Below are positions 45,601 through 54,698 of a DNA stretch of 64,000 nucleotides, piece after piece; positions within the stretch are counted from its first letter, which is position 1, and each line of letters begins with the position of its first letter. The position numbers and the translations under genes were made by a program. The stretch spans positions 248,001-312,000 of the forward strand of contig JAFCMP010000053.1 in the NCBI GenBank assembly GCA_017506865.1, read 5' to 3'. Source of the DNA: Tribonema minus (lineage: Eukaryota; Sar; Xanthophyceae; Tribonematales; Tribonemataceae). The notes under the pieces were generated by a model that had not been told where the DNA came from, did no database searches, and saw only the letters and a list, made by a program, of their open reading frames with translations.

Positions 45601-47873
45601 CGACCAAGCCTTTTCTGCTGCTGTGCTGCGCTTGTGTGTGTTGTTGGTGCCTGCGCAGGTGTCGCTGGAGGCGCTGCAGTCCTTCGCCGCGATGGCCGCG
45701 CCGTACCTCACATAGCCAATCCATGCCTCTGCCACCCCTAGACTAATCATCTCTTCTTGTACACGCGTTGACCAGCTTGTACGTCGGTGCCTGCGCAGGT
45801 GTCGCTGGAGGTGCTGCAGTTGAGTCACCGCGATGGCCGCGCCGTACCTCGCGTCGCCGCCGCTGCAGGGGTTTTCACCCTATCATCCCATCTCTTCTTG
45901 TACATGCAGTCAACGAGCGTTGCTGCTGCTGCGCTGCGCGCTGCTGCTCTGTACGCTGGTGCCGCGCAGGTGTCGCTGGAGGTGCTGCAGTCGTTCACCG
46001 CCATGGCCGCGCCGTACCTCGCGTCGCCGCCGCTCGTCAAGCTGTACCGCGGCGACTTCATGGCGGCCGAATTCGATTGGACGGACGCCGACCTCGTGTT
46101 TGCGCACAGCACGTGTTTTGAGGAAGACCTGTTGAGACGGATCTCCAGACGGGCCAAGCGCATGCGCCCAGGCACGTCTCCTTTGTTGGTTTTCATTCTT
46201 GAAGTTTGGCTCAATGTTGTTGATTTTCAAGTTTGGCTCAACGGACGCGGACATCGTTTTTGCGCACAACACGTGCTTTGAGGAAGACCCATTAAAGCGC
46301 AGCTCACGGAAGGCCAAGCGCTTGCGCCCAGGCACGTCTCCCTGGGTGAGGTCTTTTATGTTGACGTTCGACCAAGGCCAAGCACATGCGCCCAGGCACG
46401 TCTCGGTTGTCGAGGTTTCTATGTTGAAGTTTGTCTGGACGGACGCCGACCTCTTGTTTGCGCACAGCACGTGCTCCGAGGAAGACCTGTTGAGGCGGAT
46501 GTCACGGAAGGCCAAGCGCATGCGCCCAGGCACGTCTCGATTCGCTGAGGATTGTGTATTGCAGTTTGACTGGACGGATGCGGACCTTATATGCATGCAT
46601 ATGCAGGCAGCGAGTGCTTTGAGGAAGACATTTTGAAACAGATCTCCAGGAAGGCCAGGCGCAGCCGCACAGGCACGCCTCCGCTGTTGAGGTTTGCTCC
46701 ATGATGTTGCGGTTCATCGTTGCACGCAGTGCGTGCATCGCGCGCGTCGACGAGAATTCAACACATCAGGACTCCAAAAGCTTGGCGCACGCGCTCTGGC
46801 ACATCTCCGCATTGATGTTGAAGTTTTGTCTGCCGCCGCCGCTGGGCGTAGAAGCGCAGCATCGCACCTGCGCGACGCTCAGGGTGACACAGAAGGGGTG
46901 CCTGCTTTGCACAGGCGCACTCTCGTACATGCTCTGCTGTCGCGAATTGCACGGCAAAGAGTACGCAGCGCAGGCTGTGCGACGGGTGATGCTGTCAGTC
47001 ATCGCCTAACGCCCCGCTGTCGAATCGCGCACGGCACATGGCACTCCACCGCAGCACTGCAGAGGCTCAGTATACTTCTATCTGTTTGCTGGAGTCTCTG
47101 CTCTCGTGCACAGAGATTCTAGGCGCAAGGCGCCGTGCGCACTGGCAGGCCAGGTGACGCTCCATTTCGTTCACCACCATCGGAGCATATACGTCGCATG
47201 GCACTCCACCGCAGCGCTGTGCAGGCGCAGCGTGCGCGCGGCAAATCGGGGTGCTGCGCGGCGCGGTGCGTCTGCATTTAAACCGCACTGTGTCGCGCAG
47301 CCTTCGTGCAGCGCATCGTCCCAGGACGCGTGCCGATCACACCACGCCAGCACCGTGCGCGCTCGATCGACAGCTTTGACTTTGATGCCTCCAACTTCTC
47401 ACAACTTCAACTTGGCCTTATTTGTTCTCACACCTTTAACCTCGCACGCAACTGCGACACACTGCGCTACTGACGCATACATCCCCATACCCCCCCCCCT
47501 CCCACACGCCTCCCCACACGCCTTCCCTGCCCCCCCCCTCTCCCCACTCTGCGCTACTGACGCACACATCCCCCCCTCCCCCCCACCCCCCCACCACCCC
47601 TCCCCCCCAAACCCCCCTGCCCACGCAGGCTCCCGCTTCGTCACCTTCTCGCACCCTCTCCTCACGTCCGCCTTCCGCGTCATCCACCGCCGCCGCTACG
47701 ACATGGTCTGGGGCCCCGCGACGGTGTTCATCCACGAGCGCGCGCCGCGCCGGCCGCGGAGCGCTGCCGCCGCCGTCAGCAGCAGCGGTGACGCTCCACA
47801 GGGGGACGCAGCCCCCGCCCACGGCGTTGACGCGAGTGACGGCACTGATGCTGTTGATGGCGCCGGCAGCTGA
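39686..47873 (+). CDS. DOT1-like histone-lysine methyltransferase (5' end uncertain)
   Basis: Exons 39686-39777, 39934-40036, 40168-40254, 41347-41459, 43262-43382, 44715-44794, 45970-46171, 47629-47873 (TGA). All phases close, giving at least 346 residues. The catalytic half reads SLVYGEIDFVSFYEVM, KFYDLGSGSGSAIFAACLAV (AdoMet-binding motif I), YAIGVELLESVH (motif II acidic residue), DFMAAEFDWTDADLVFAHST, RAKRMRPGSRFVTFSHPL and WGPATVFIHER. This order is that of DOT1-type, non-SET lysine methyltransferases, whose classical substrate is histone H3 lysine 79 in the nucleus. The C-terminus is Ala/Asp-rich. The intron after 46171 uses a GC donor. The first three exons are supported only by phase and composition; the fourth may start at 41354 instead. 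The substrate is inferred from the family. Confidence 0.8.
39881..39901. repeat. (TA)n microsatellite
   Basis: About ten TA dinucleotides in the intron just before the exon at 39934. Confidence 0.9.
40530..41262 (+). repeat. Six acceptor-side copies upstream of the DOT1-like exon 4
   Basis: Copies near 40534, 40646, 40748, 40927, 41057 and 41219 of GGGCAGGGCGAAGCGCTCC, TTTGAGGAGGTCATCAGCAC, GTGCTC, separated by 100-180 bp of related intron sequence. The seventh, at 41347, continues into the full exon. Most copies keep the GGCAG acceptor; several have substitutions within the first ten codons. All stop at about the same point inside the exon. Confidence 0.93.
41540..42130 (+). repeat. Five donor-side copies downstream of the DOT1-like exon 4
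   Basis: Copies near 41550, 41690, 41830, 41962 and 42098 of GCCAACGACGCGCGGAGCAT, GCCCGCCGGCACCGAC, TCAAG|GTAAGC or GTATGT, with the same intron lead-out (GCATACGAATTCGCGCTG, GTTGAAGTATGCACTTGAAG). Spacing is about 135-140 bp. The last copy has lost its donor. Confidence 0.93.
42490..43190 (+). repeat. Seven acceptor-side copies upstream of the DOT1-like catalytic exon
   Basis: Copies near 42511, 42609, 42705, 42823, 42919, 43059 and 43160 of GCGCAGTCGCTCGTGTACGG, CGAGATCGAC, separated by a GTATACCCTACATACCCT spacer about 100 bp long. The copy at 42919 extends further into the exon (as far as GAGGTGATGCAG). The functional exon starts at 43262. Confidence 0.94.
43438..43470 (+). repeat. Short interstitial TTAGGG stretch
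   Basis: GGCTAGGGTTAGGTTAGGGT followed by GAGGATTAGGGTTAC in the intron after exon 43262-43382. Related degenerate GGGTT stretches recur at about 43650-43680 and 43820-43875, once per downstream exon-end copy. The telomere-like word is therefore part of the duplicated unit. Confidence 0.85.
43475..43945 (+). repeat. Three donor-side copies downstream of the DOT1-like catalytic exon
   Basis: Copies near 43479, 43708 and 43881 repeat GGGCCACCGCCCGCGCAGC, AAGTTCTATGACTTGGG, AGCGGCTC.GGTGAGAG from exon 43262-43382. They carry internal deletions that break the frame. Unit length is about 175-230 bp. Confidence 0.92.
44027..44165 (-). repeat. Dispersed repeat family A, copy 4 (most complete)
   Basis: Inverted copy running from AAAACGAATCAAAAGATCG to CCACCATAACCACAGTAGG, including both ends shared with other copies. 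It lies in an intron of the DOT1-like gene immediately after the array of exon copies. Confidence 0.88.
44935..45195 (+). repeat. Donor-side copies downstream of DOT1-like exon 6
   Basis: Copies near 44938, 45030 and 45165 of GAGTCAGTGCACAAG|GTGACAG plus ACTCTGAGAGCC. The middle copy retains 50 bp of exon (CTGCGCTACGCCATCGGCGT). Confidence 0.88.
45650..45870 (+). repeat. Two acceptor-side copies upstream of DOT1-like exon 7
   Basis: Copies near 45657 and 45798 of GCGCAG|GTGTCGCTGGAGG, GCTGCAGT, CCGCGATGGCCGCGCCGTAC. The second has an indel (CAGTTGAGTCACCGC) that shifts frame. The functional exon starts at 45970. Confidence 0.92.
46225..46685 (+). repeat. Donor-side copies of DOT1-like exon 7 with conserved GC donor
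   Basis: Copies near 46236, 46375 (short), 46437 and 46563 repeat TGGACGGACGCCGACCTC, GCACAGCACGTGCT, GAGGAAGACCTGTTGAGGCG and end in CCCAGGCACGTCTC. The CAG|GCACGT donor matches the functional exon at 46171; the last copy is changed to CACAGGCACGCC. Confidence 0.9.
47490..47620 (+). repeat. C-rich tract before the last DOT1-like exon
   Basis: About 130 bp almost entirely C with A/T interruptions, including a duplicated CTGCGCTACTGACGCA word (47461 and 47546). It leads into the acceptor CCCACGCAG|GC at 47629 and is an unusually long polypyrimidine tract. Confidence 0.85.
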
Positions 47874-47894
47874 CACAGCGGCGGTGGCGGCGGC

Positions 47895-48063
47895 GGTGCA
47901 TGACGGTGTTCATCCACGAGCGCGCGCCGCGCGGGCTGCGGAACGCTGCCGCCGTTTGCGGCAGCAGCGGTGACGCTCCACAGGGGGACGCAATCCCCGC
48001 CCACGGCGCTGACGCGAGTGACGGCACTGATGCTGTTGATGGCGCCGGCAGCTGACACCGCGG
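47895..48063 (+). repeat. Tandem copy of the DOT1-like terminal exon including its stop codon
   Basis: Repeats 47714-47880 with a period of about 182 bp: ACGGTGTTCATCCACGAGCG, GTGACGCTCCACAGGGGGAC, GCTGTTGATGGCGCCGGCAG, CTGACAC. It lies just after the functional TGA and is presumably in the 3' UTR or flank. Confidence 0.92.
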
Positions 48064-51004
48064 CGACAGCGGCAGCGGCGGCGCGCGGCAGTGACCGGCA
48101 CTGTGCTGTCTGGGCCCGGCGGCTCTGCGAGAGGCTTGGTCGTGCCATCGTTTGACGCTGTACAGAGCACATGGAAGAGGCGGCTGCAGCGCTGCTGCGC
48201 ACCGCCCCGCTCGCTGCGGTGGCTCATCCTGTGTCTGCGCCGATTGTTGCTGCGGCAGAGCGATCCAATTGCGCTTCGTACTGCTCTCTCTCGCACAAGG
48301 GACCAGTGGCCGGCGCTGCCACCGTTGAGAGCGCGACGTCAGCCACAGCACTGCGCAGGGTCAGAGACGAGAGCGCGTTGCTGCGGCGCCGGGCACGCGA
48401 ATGCCGCGAGCGGCGGCAGTGCTCCTCTGTGCATGACGCTGCGGCGGCCGCGCGCTGTTTGCTGCGATGTTGCGTTTGACAGCGGCGGCGGCGGCGCGAT
48501 CATCGCGCCAACATGGCGGCGCTCAGCAAGCGCTGGCGCACTGTGATGTGCTGGTGATTGCGCAGCGCGGTGCTGCATCGCTCGGCGGCAGCTCTGGCAC
48601 CCAATGAAGCGCAGTTTTGGAAGATTGCAGCGAGTGGCAGCACTCAACGAAATGCGCAGCGCAGTGCGTGCGCGGCAGCGGCGTCCGAACAGCGTGCGCG
48701 GCGCTGCGCTGCCCGAGCAACAACTGGCTTCGGGGACTGTGGTTTTGGGCTGCATTTGCGGCAGCGGCCGAGCGAGCTCGGGGGCAGCTGTGCTGGTGGC
48801 GCGCATGACTAGCATCCGTGTTATTGAGGATCGTTAGTGGCGATGCTCCGGCGGCCATCTCAGGCGGAACTCGTATGCGCGCAGACCCGGCAACACCAAT
48901 GCAGACGCCGCAGCTAGCTGACAATCATAAGGTTTCGAAGCCTGGAGCTGCTTTCGATGAAGTGCAAGTTCAACTCTGTCAGCACCAGCCCTGTGACTCA
49001 GTCCGCTGAGAGCGGGGCAGCACGAAAGCCGGTGGCAAGCTGTGGCCCTCAATCATCTCACAAGTGCGTTGAGTTTCGGGAGTCCAGCACGTAGAAGGGG
49101 GGTGGGCGCGTGGCACAACACTCTGAGGTGTAAAAGGGGCGCATTGTGAGGCGTCGACCCCTTGCCTTGAACCCATGCGCAGAGCAGCTTCGCAGACAGC
49201 GGAGCGGTCAGTCCCGAGTGATAGTCACTGGCTGTAGAGTTGTTCAGCAAAAGTTGCATTGGGTGGGCATCGAAGCGCCCCGGGCGGCACGACGTGCGCA
49301 GCGGTGGCTGCGCGACGATATGATTGGACGGTGCACGCGTGCCGCATTATGTTTTGATGTCGTTAATTGATATATTTTCATTGAAAACAGGAAGGTAACT
49401 GGCGCGACACATCTTATGCTTCTCTTGCAGTGGCGACTGCTGCTTTGTCTCTCAGCTTTTGGGGACTGCCCACGCTGTAACTGCCATGGGATGCAGCGTG
49501 CTCTCAATGCAGCAACACACCCTGATGATCGTGCCCCCAGCCCCTCCCCTCCACCCCCTTAGCCGTATGGAGGGGGGATGTGGAGGGGGTGCCAGGGGGT
49601 GCAACCCTGAGTGCAAGTCACGTCGCCGCACTTGCAATCAATGACCCGCTTCAGTGCAGTGCATGTTGACAGCGCAGCATGGGTTGCGCATGTGGAGTCT
49701 GCTTGCCTCAATGCCATCAAAAAATTGCATCATGGTTACAGCCCGTAAAACGCTTGAATATGCTGCATGCAGCGCCTCTCGATTGACTATAGTGTCACCG
49801 AATCCGTGCGTCGCAAGTGTGCCTCGCAACGTGCGCTGCGACTCAGTTGCGCCAAGGCTGTTGACGCGTCTGGCGACTGTTCATCTCCATTCACAACACT
49901 TCATGTTGCTGCATGCATGGGTGCCCCAGCATTGATGCATTCTCTCTATAGATGAACAATTTGTATGTGTACCTCCAGTCAATTTGGAGGAGCAGTCGCT
50001 GGTCGCTGCTTCATGCATGCTTTATTTTGTGGAGCAGGCACTGAGGTGTCGCCAATCATGGACGTGTCGCAGACGGGAGAAGCTCAGGCATTGTGGCGCA
50101 GCATGATAGTTGGAGCTTAGATGCTCTCAGCACCAGTGCCAGATGCCACAGTGGTCAGCATGGTCCTCTGTTCTGGGCGCTGTCGAAGGTGGCCCAGGCC
50201 TGCACTCTTGCAGAGACGACTCTGTGTGTGCCTCGCGGTTGGGCAGCCCTAGAGATTGGTCGTGGATCTTCGTGGTAAATACACCTTTTGTCGCGGTTGA
50301 CTCAGAGTCTCTCTTTGAAGAATAAAGAGCACGTGAAATCCGGGATGTTCCCTTTCACACCCATAGCGGAACAAACAAAGAAGACTACATACGCACTGCA
50401 TGCACTGAGTGAGTTGATGTGGTGTCACTAAGCTACAGGACGCGTGCGGCAGCAGCGACGGGATGGAGCTGCTGTTTCATGCATGCATTTTGCAATGGCA
50501 CAATTACAGCGCACGCAATCCACCTGACAATGTAGCTGTGCTGTTGTGTCCTTCCAGGTATGCCCGCGGTAGGCGCGCATATCATACTGAGAGACCGTCC
50601 TACATGCTTTGCTATGCGAGGCAGCTCGTTCCATGGAAGCGGCTTCCTTGAAGGTCGGGAGGCACCGTCAAAGTGCAACTCAAAAAACCCTTGACTTACA
50701 GTGGCCGAGGGGTTGTGGTTGCTTGCGTGGCGCACCGTTGCGATGTGTGCGTCCAGGTGTTGTCGACACATGTGCCATGCACGTGTCTCGGTACCTGTAC
50801 GACAACACCTGGACGCACAGATGCGATACGTGTGCGTGCGCTTCAAACCCAGGCGCTTGCGAGCTTGCGCCCACAAGCCGCCAGCCTGGAATTTGATGTG
50901 GGACTCCTCCATGCGCCCAGGGCGCTGCGCTCCCAGCACGACCAAATGACTCACAGCAGCTGTGTGTGTTGTGCATGTTCCAGGATGGGCACCGCCGCAG
51001 CACA
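48064..51004. other. Intergenic region, no confident gene
   Basis: GC-rich on the left (48064-48820), with overlapping open frames on both strands and no recognised domain. A pyrimidine-rich tract and a GGAGGG palindrome are near 49540-49600. A short plus frame around 49860-49945 reads TTLHVAACMGAPALM, faintly ankyrin-like but isolated. A short inverted repeat is at 50733-50828. Confidence 0.5.
50733..50828. repeat. Short inverted repeat (about 30-bp arms)
   Basis: GCGATGTGTGCGTCCAGGTG TTGTCGAC on the left pairs with GTACGACAACACC then TGGACGCACAGATGCG on the right, around about 35 bp. The core word GCGYCCAGGYGTTGTCGA also occurs in ABCG intron 4 near 20768, 20895 and 21020, and inverted near 21238. 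This may be a small dispersed hairpin element. Confidence 0.7.
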
Positions 51005-52948
51005 CTACAGGCGCCTGTCGGTGACGCGCGTGCCCGGCAGCGGCGGCAGCGCGTGCGCGTAGCTGCGGCCGACGTGCAGCTCCGCGAGCGACAGCGCCGC
51101 CGACAAGTCTAGCCAGTGCGTGTAACCATCGCCTATGTCCAGCACCTGCAGCGCCGGCGGCAGCGGCGCCAGCGGCGCGTCCGAGCGGCCGCCCATGCGC
51201 AGCTCGCGCAGCGCGCGCGGCAGCGCCGCGCCGAACCCCGACCCCAGCGCCAGCACCTCGAGCCGCGTGGGGAGCCGCGGCAGCGGCTGGTCGAACGCGC
51301 AGCCGAGGCGCAGCTCGCGCAGCGCGTCCGGCAGGCGGCCGAGCGCGCGGTTGAACGCCGCGCACGCCGCGAGGTCGAGCGCGCGCAGCGCCGCCGGCAG
51401 CGGCCCGAGGGCGTGCCGGAACCAGCAGCAGCGGCCGGCGCTGCTGTACGCGCGCAGCTCTTCCAGGCCCTGCGGCAGCAGCCCCAGGCGGTGGGTGAAG
51501 TCCTCGCCGATGTGCAGCAACGTGAGGGTTTCGGGCAGCTGCGCGGGCGCCGCCTCCGCCGCCAGCGCCGCCAGCGCCGCCGCCGCCGCCGCCGCCACCG
51601 CATCGAGCGCTGCCTCCTGTCGCGGCGCGGCCGGCGGCGGCGCGGCGCGCTGCGGCGCTGCTGCCAGCGGCCAGTTGTAGGCGGCGCCGAGGCGCAGCTC
51701 GCGCAGCGCGTGCGGCAGGCGCCCCAGCGGGCTATTGAAAACCGAGCACTGCTGCAGGTCGAGGACGCGCAGCGCGGGCGGGAGGGCGCCCAGGGGGCGG
51801 TCGAAGGCGCAGTCGCCGCTCTCGCTGCGGCTGCGAATGCGCAGGTCCGTCAGGCCGGCCGGGAGTGGTACGAGTGCGTGGTTGAACTTCGCGCCCAGGC
51901 TCAGGCTGGTGAGGCTCGCGGGCAGCCGGCCCAGGGCGTTGTTGAAGTTGTCGTAATGGGACAGGTCGAGCGTTCTGAGGCTCCGCGGGAGCGCGCCAAG
52001 CATGATGTGGGGCGTGTCGTGACACGATGACAGCGTGGGCGTTTGCAGGCTCGGAGGCAGGTCTGTCAGGGCTGCGCCCCCCCCGCCCAGAAACTGAAGG
52101 TGGGGGATTCCATAGTGGATGAACAAGTCTGTGAGACAGTTGGGCAGCTGCTCCACCCTCCAGGTCAGCGGCAGGTCCGACAGCCGCAGGCGGCAGAGGC
52201 TGGGGCTCGCAACAGCAATGCACGCATCGCTGAAGGTGTCGACACGGCATGACGTCTCAACAAGGCTGGCTTCCTCCGCTGATGCCGGCAGATGCAGGGG
52301 AGCGTTCAGAGCGCACGATTCCAGTGTGATGCTGGTAAGGGAGGCAGGCAGTGCGGACAGCGCAGCCGGCGCTTTCAGGCGCTTCAGCCCCAGTGTTTGC
52401 AGGCCAGCTGGCAGCGCGATGTCTGCGAGGTTTGCCTCGCACCAGTTGGCATCGATGCTGAGGTTGCGCAGAGTCTCCGGCAGTAAGCTGAGGCATGCCG
52501 CTGCGTGCTCGCTGTCCATTCCGTATGGCAGCTCAAGCGTCAGGGAGCGCAGGTGCTGCGGCATGACGCTCATCCTGCGGCGAACCCCATGCAGCTCCAG
52601 AGCGTCGACTGTGTTGGGCATGACGTGCGACCGCGGCAGTGCAGCGTGGATTATCATACGTTTTACTATCTTGGTGTTCAGTATCGCCCGAAAAGTGGTA
52701 GCGGTCAGCTCTCTGCGGACCACAACCTTCGCCACCGGCTTCAACTCGCGCTGCAGCTGCCTGTTGAGGCCCCAGGCGCATTTGGGCAGCAGAGATACGG
52801 AAGCTAAGACTTGAAACACCCCCGCCACGGCAGCTTTTGCATCCTGCAGCGGTGTCTCTCGGCTGCTCCTGTGCCCGCGCCGTCTTGTGGTGCCCACCAA
52901 CGGGGGCTCTCTGGCACTCCATGGATCCAAATTAAGATCCAACTTCAC
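51005..52948 (-). CDS. FNIP/LRR-like repeat protein, intronless
   Basis: One uninterrupted frame of 647 residues, starting at the first in-frame ATG. The N-terminal ~110 residues are basic and unassigned (TTFRAILNTKIVKRMIIHA). The rest is built of roughly 22-26-residue repeats of the form LP.sL..L.L...FN.pLg, e.g. LGALPRSLRTLDLSHYDNFN, LGRLPASLTSLSLGAKFNHA, LGRLPDALRELRLGCAFDQP. This matches FNIP-type leucine-rich repeats, which form a curved solenoid used for protein-protein binding. A poly-Ala stretch (AVAAAAAAALAALAAEA) interrupts the array about two-thirds along. There is no signal peptide and no catalytic domain. It is the only gene here without introns, so recent origin by retroposition or transfer is possible. 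The exact function is unknown. Confidence 0.85.
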   Translation of the reverse strand: MKLDLNLDPWSAREPPLVGTTRRRGHRSSRETPLQDAKAAVAGVFQVLASVSLLPKCAWGLNRQLQRELKPVAKVVVRRELTATTFRAILNTKIVKRMIIHAALPRSHVMPNTVDALELHGVRRRMSVMPQHLRSLTLELPYGMDSEHAAACLSLLPETLRNLSIDANWCEANLADIALPAGLQTLGLKRLKAPAALSALPASLTSITLESCALNAPLHLPASAEEASLVETSCRVDTFSDACIAVASPSLCRLRLSDLPLTWRVEQLPNCLTDLFIHYGIPHLQFLGGGGAALTDLPPSLQTPTLSSCHDTPHIMLGALPRSLRTLDLSHYDNFNNALGRLPASLTSLSLGAKFNHALVPLPAGLTDLRIRSRSESGDCAFDRPLGALPPALRVLDLQQCSVFNSPLGRLPHALRELRLGAAYNWPLAAAPQRAAPPPAAPRQEAALDAVAAAAAAALAALAAEAAPAQLPETLTLLHIGEDFTHRLGLLPQGLEELRAYSSAGRCCWFRHALGPLPAALRALDLAACAAFNRALGRLPDALRELRLGCAFDQPLPRLPTRLEVLALGSGFGAALPRALRELRMGGRSDAPLAPLPPALQVLDIGDGYTHWLDLSAALSLAELHVGRSYAHALPPLPGTRVTDRRL

Positions 52949-54698
52949 TTCTTCAAGATGTTTGGAACTTCAAGCGGGGGGCGGTGGGGGGAGCCTTTCC
53001 CCATCAGGCCACGAGGGGTGGTAATACAATCCAACTGACGGCTTGCTTGAAAGCTTGAGCAAAGGTCGAGGTCCACAATGAACATTGACTTGTCCGCCAA
53101 ACAAATCAGCGCGATGCACGCACGCAAAGGGTAGATGCGAATATGTGATGACCCAGGTAACCCACATGCGTGCCTCCACTCTACTACCTCCTGGCGTGCG
53201 CGCCCTGATTGGTTTTGTTCGTTTCGTTCTGTGTGTGACACAGCATGGCCACGGCTATCAACATGAGTACACCGACACGTGAGAAGGCCTGCGTACATCC
53301 AGTGCACCTGTTCGTCAGTGCATCTGTTCAAAGGTTGTACGGACAGCATGCTGGCATTCATGTGACTCGGAGCATCCCACTTGCCATTGAGCATGCAGCG
53401 GGAACGGCCCGGGGGGTCATGACCGAACAGAGAACCAAATCTGTGAACAAACGCTGGCAGCAGCACAAACTTTGGAAGTATGCGAGAGTTGACCTCTGAG
53501 TGTGCATTGTGCATATGCTCAAGACTCTTTTGCCTCCAGCAGCTGCATGCTTGATGCCGCTGAGGCGCTTGCAGCCGGCTCTCATCTCCACAAACCTGAG
53601 CACTGACACAGCCCTGAGCACTGCTGCCCGCAGAGTGCCCACCAGTCCTGCAGGCCGGTCAACACCGCCTCTGCCGCACCGCGCGTTTGCAGCAGCAGCG
53701 GAGCACTGAGCCAAGCGCACGTACTTTTTATTAATTCTCGCTCAGGGCGCGAAAAAGCCCAGATGATTGGCATCTAGCTGTAAGGAATCTACATGTCGTA
53801 TGACAGTCTGAAAGTGTCGCAACGACAACCACTCAAACGCCGCCGCCGCCAAATGGCATCTCGGGGTCCTCCCCTACGTCCTCCTCCATGTGCCCCCCCC
53901 CCCTGGATTCTGCCATGTGTGTCATGACACGGCCAGAGTACGCCATGTGGAGCGCTGCCGACAGTGCCGAGCGTAAGCGCGCCAGGGCGATGCCCTTGAG
54001 AGCTTTAGGGCGCGCTCCTCCGGGCACTGACATCCTGCTGGCATACTCCGTCGCCACAGCCTCCGAAACGTACTTGACACACCATGTTGCTGAGAGTTGC
54101 GTCTCTGCGCGCTGGCCATGCACAGCCCGGGCAGACAACATCAGCGCCACAGCAGGAAGCACATGTCGCCGATGCTGCCGTTGAACCCAGGCGCCGATTC
54201 ACTGCCAGCATGAGGGGCCTGCCTGCGGTGACAGTTCATTGCAGCCTCCAAGGCGCGATCGCGAGCACTGATGCGCCACACGTACCGGGGCGGATGCGCC
54301 TGGCGGGTGCGCCTGGCTGCTGCCGTCTGTCACGCACCCCGGCCATGCAGGTAGCTGCTTGCTGACGTGCGCTTGACTGTTGTGATGCCTTGGCCATGCG
54401 GCGCTGCACACTGCGCACAGTTCTGCACTCAAACTGCGTGCGGGTGCAGTTGAAGCTGAAGTTGCCCCCCACGCTGAGTGCAATGGCTGACGCCGCTGCC
54501 AGTGCCGCCAGCGCCTTGCTAGCCGCGCGAGCCTGCTGATGTGGCCATTCAGTGCGGCAGCAGCGGCCGCAGCGGCGCACGCCACCGGTATGGCCTTGCG
54601 CGCTGGCCGTAAGCCCGAGCACCGAGCTTGCAGCACACGAATGGAGATGCAGCAGTAGCACCCGCTACCAGAACGCCCCCATGCTCTCACTGCAGCAT
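52949..54698. other. Intergenic region, no confident gene
   Basis: Lies between the start of the LRR-like gene and the end of the SDR-like gene. It contains a family B repeat at 53728-53925. A minus-strand open frame at 53833-54162 reads protein-like in part (WCVKYVSEAVATEYASRM, ALKGIALARLRSALS), but it overlaps the repeat and has no domain assignment. No other signal was found. Confidence 0.5.
53728..53925 (+). repeat. Dispersed repeat family B, copy 2
   Basis: Starts AATTCTCGCTCAGGGCGCG then AAAAAGCCCAGATG and runs through AATCTACATGTCGTATGACA, GTCTGAAAGTG, GCCAAATGGCATCT and a poly-C tract to CTGGATTCTGCCATGTG. It parallels 28163-28372. Confidence 0.8.

Noticed and set aside
47436..48351. 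Overlapping minus-strand open frames
   Set aside because: They are shadows of the DOT1-like terminal exon and its tandem copy.
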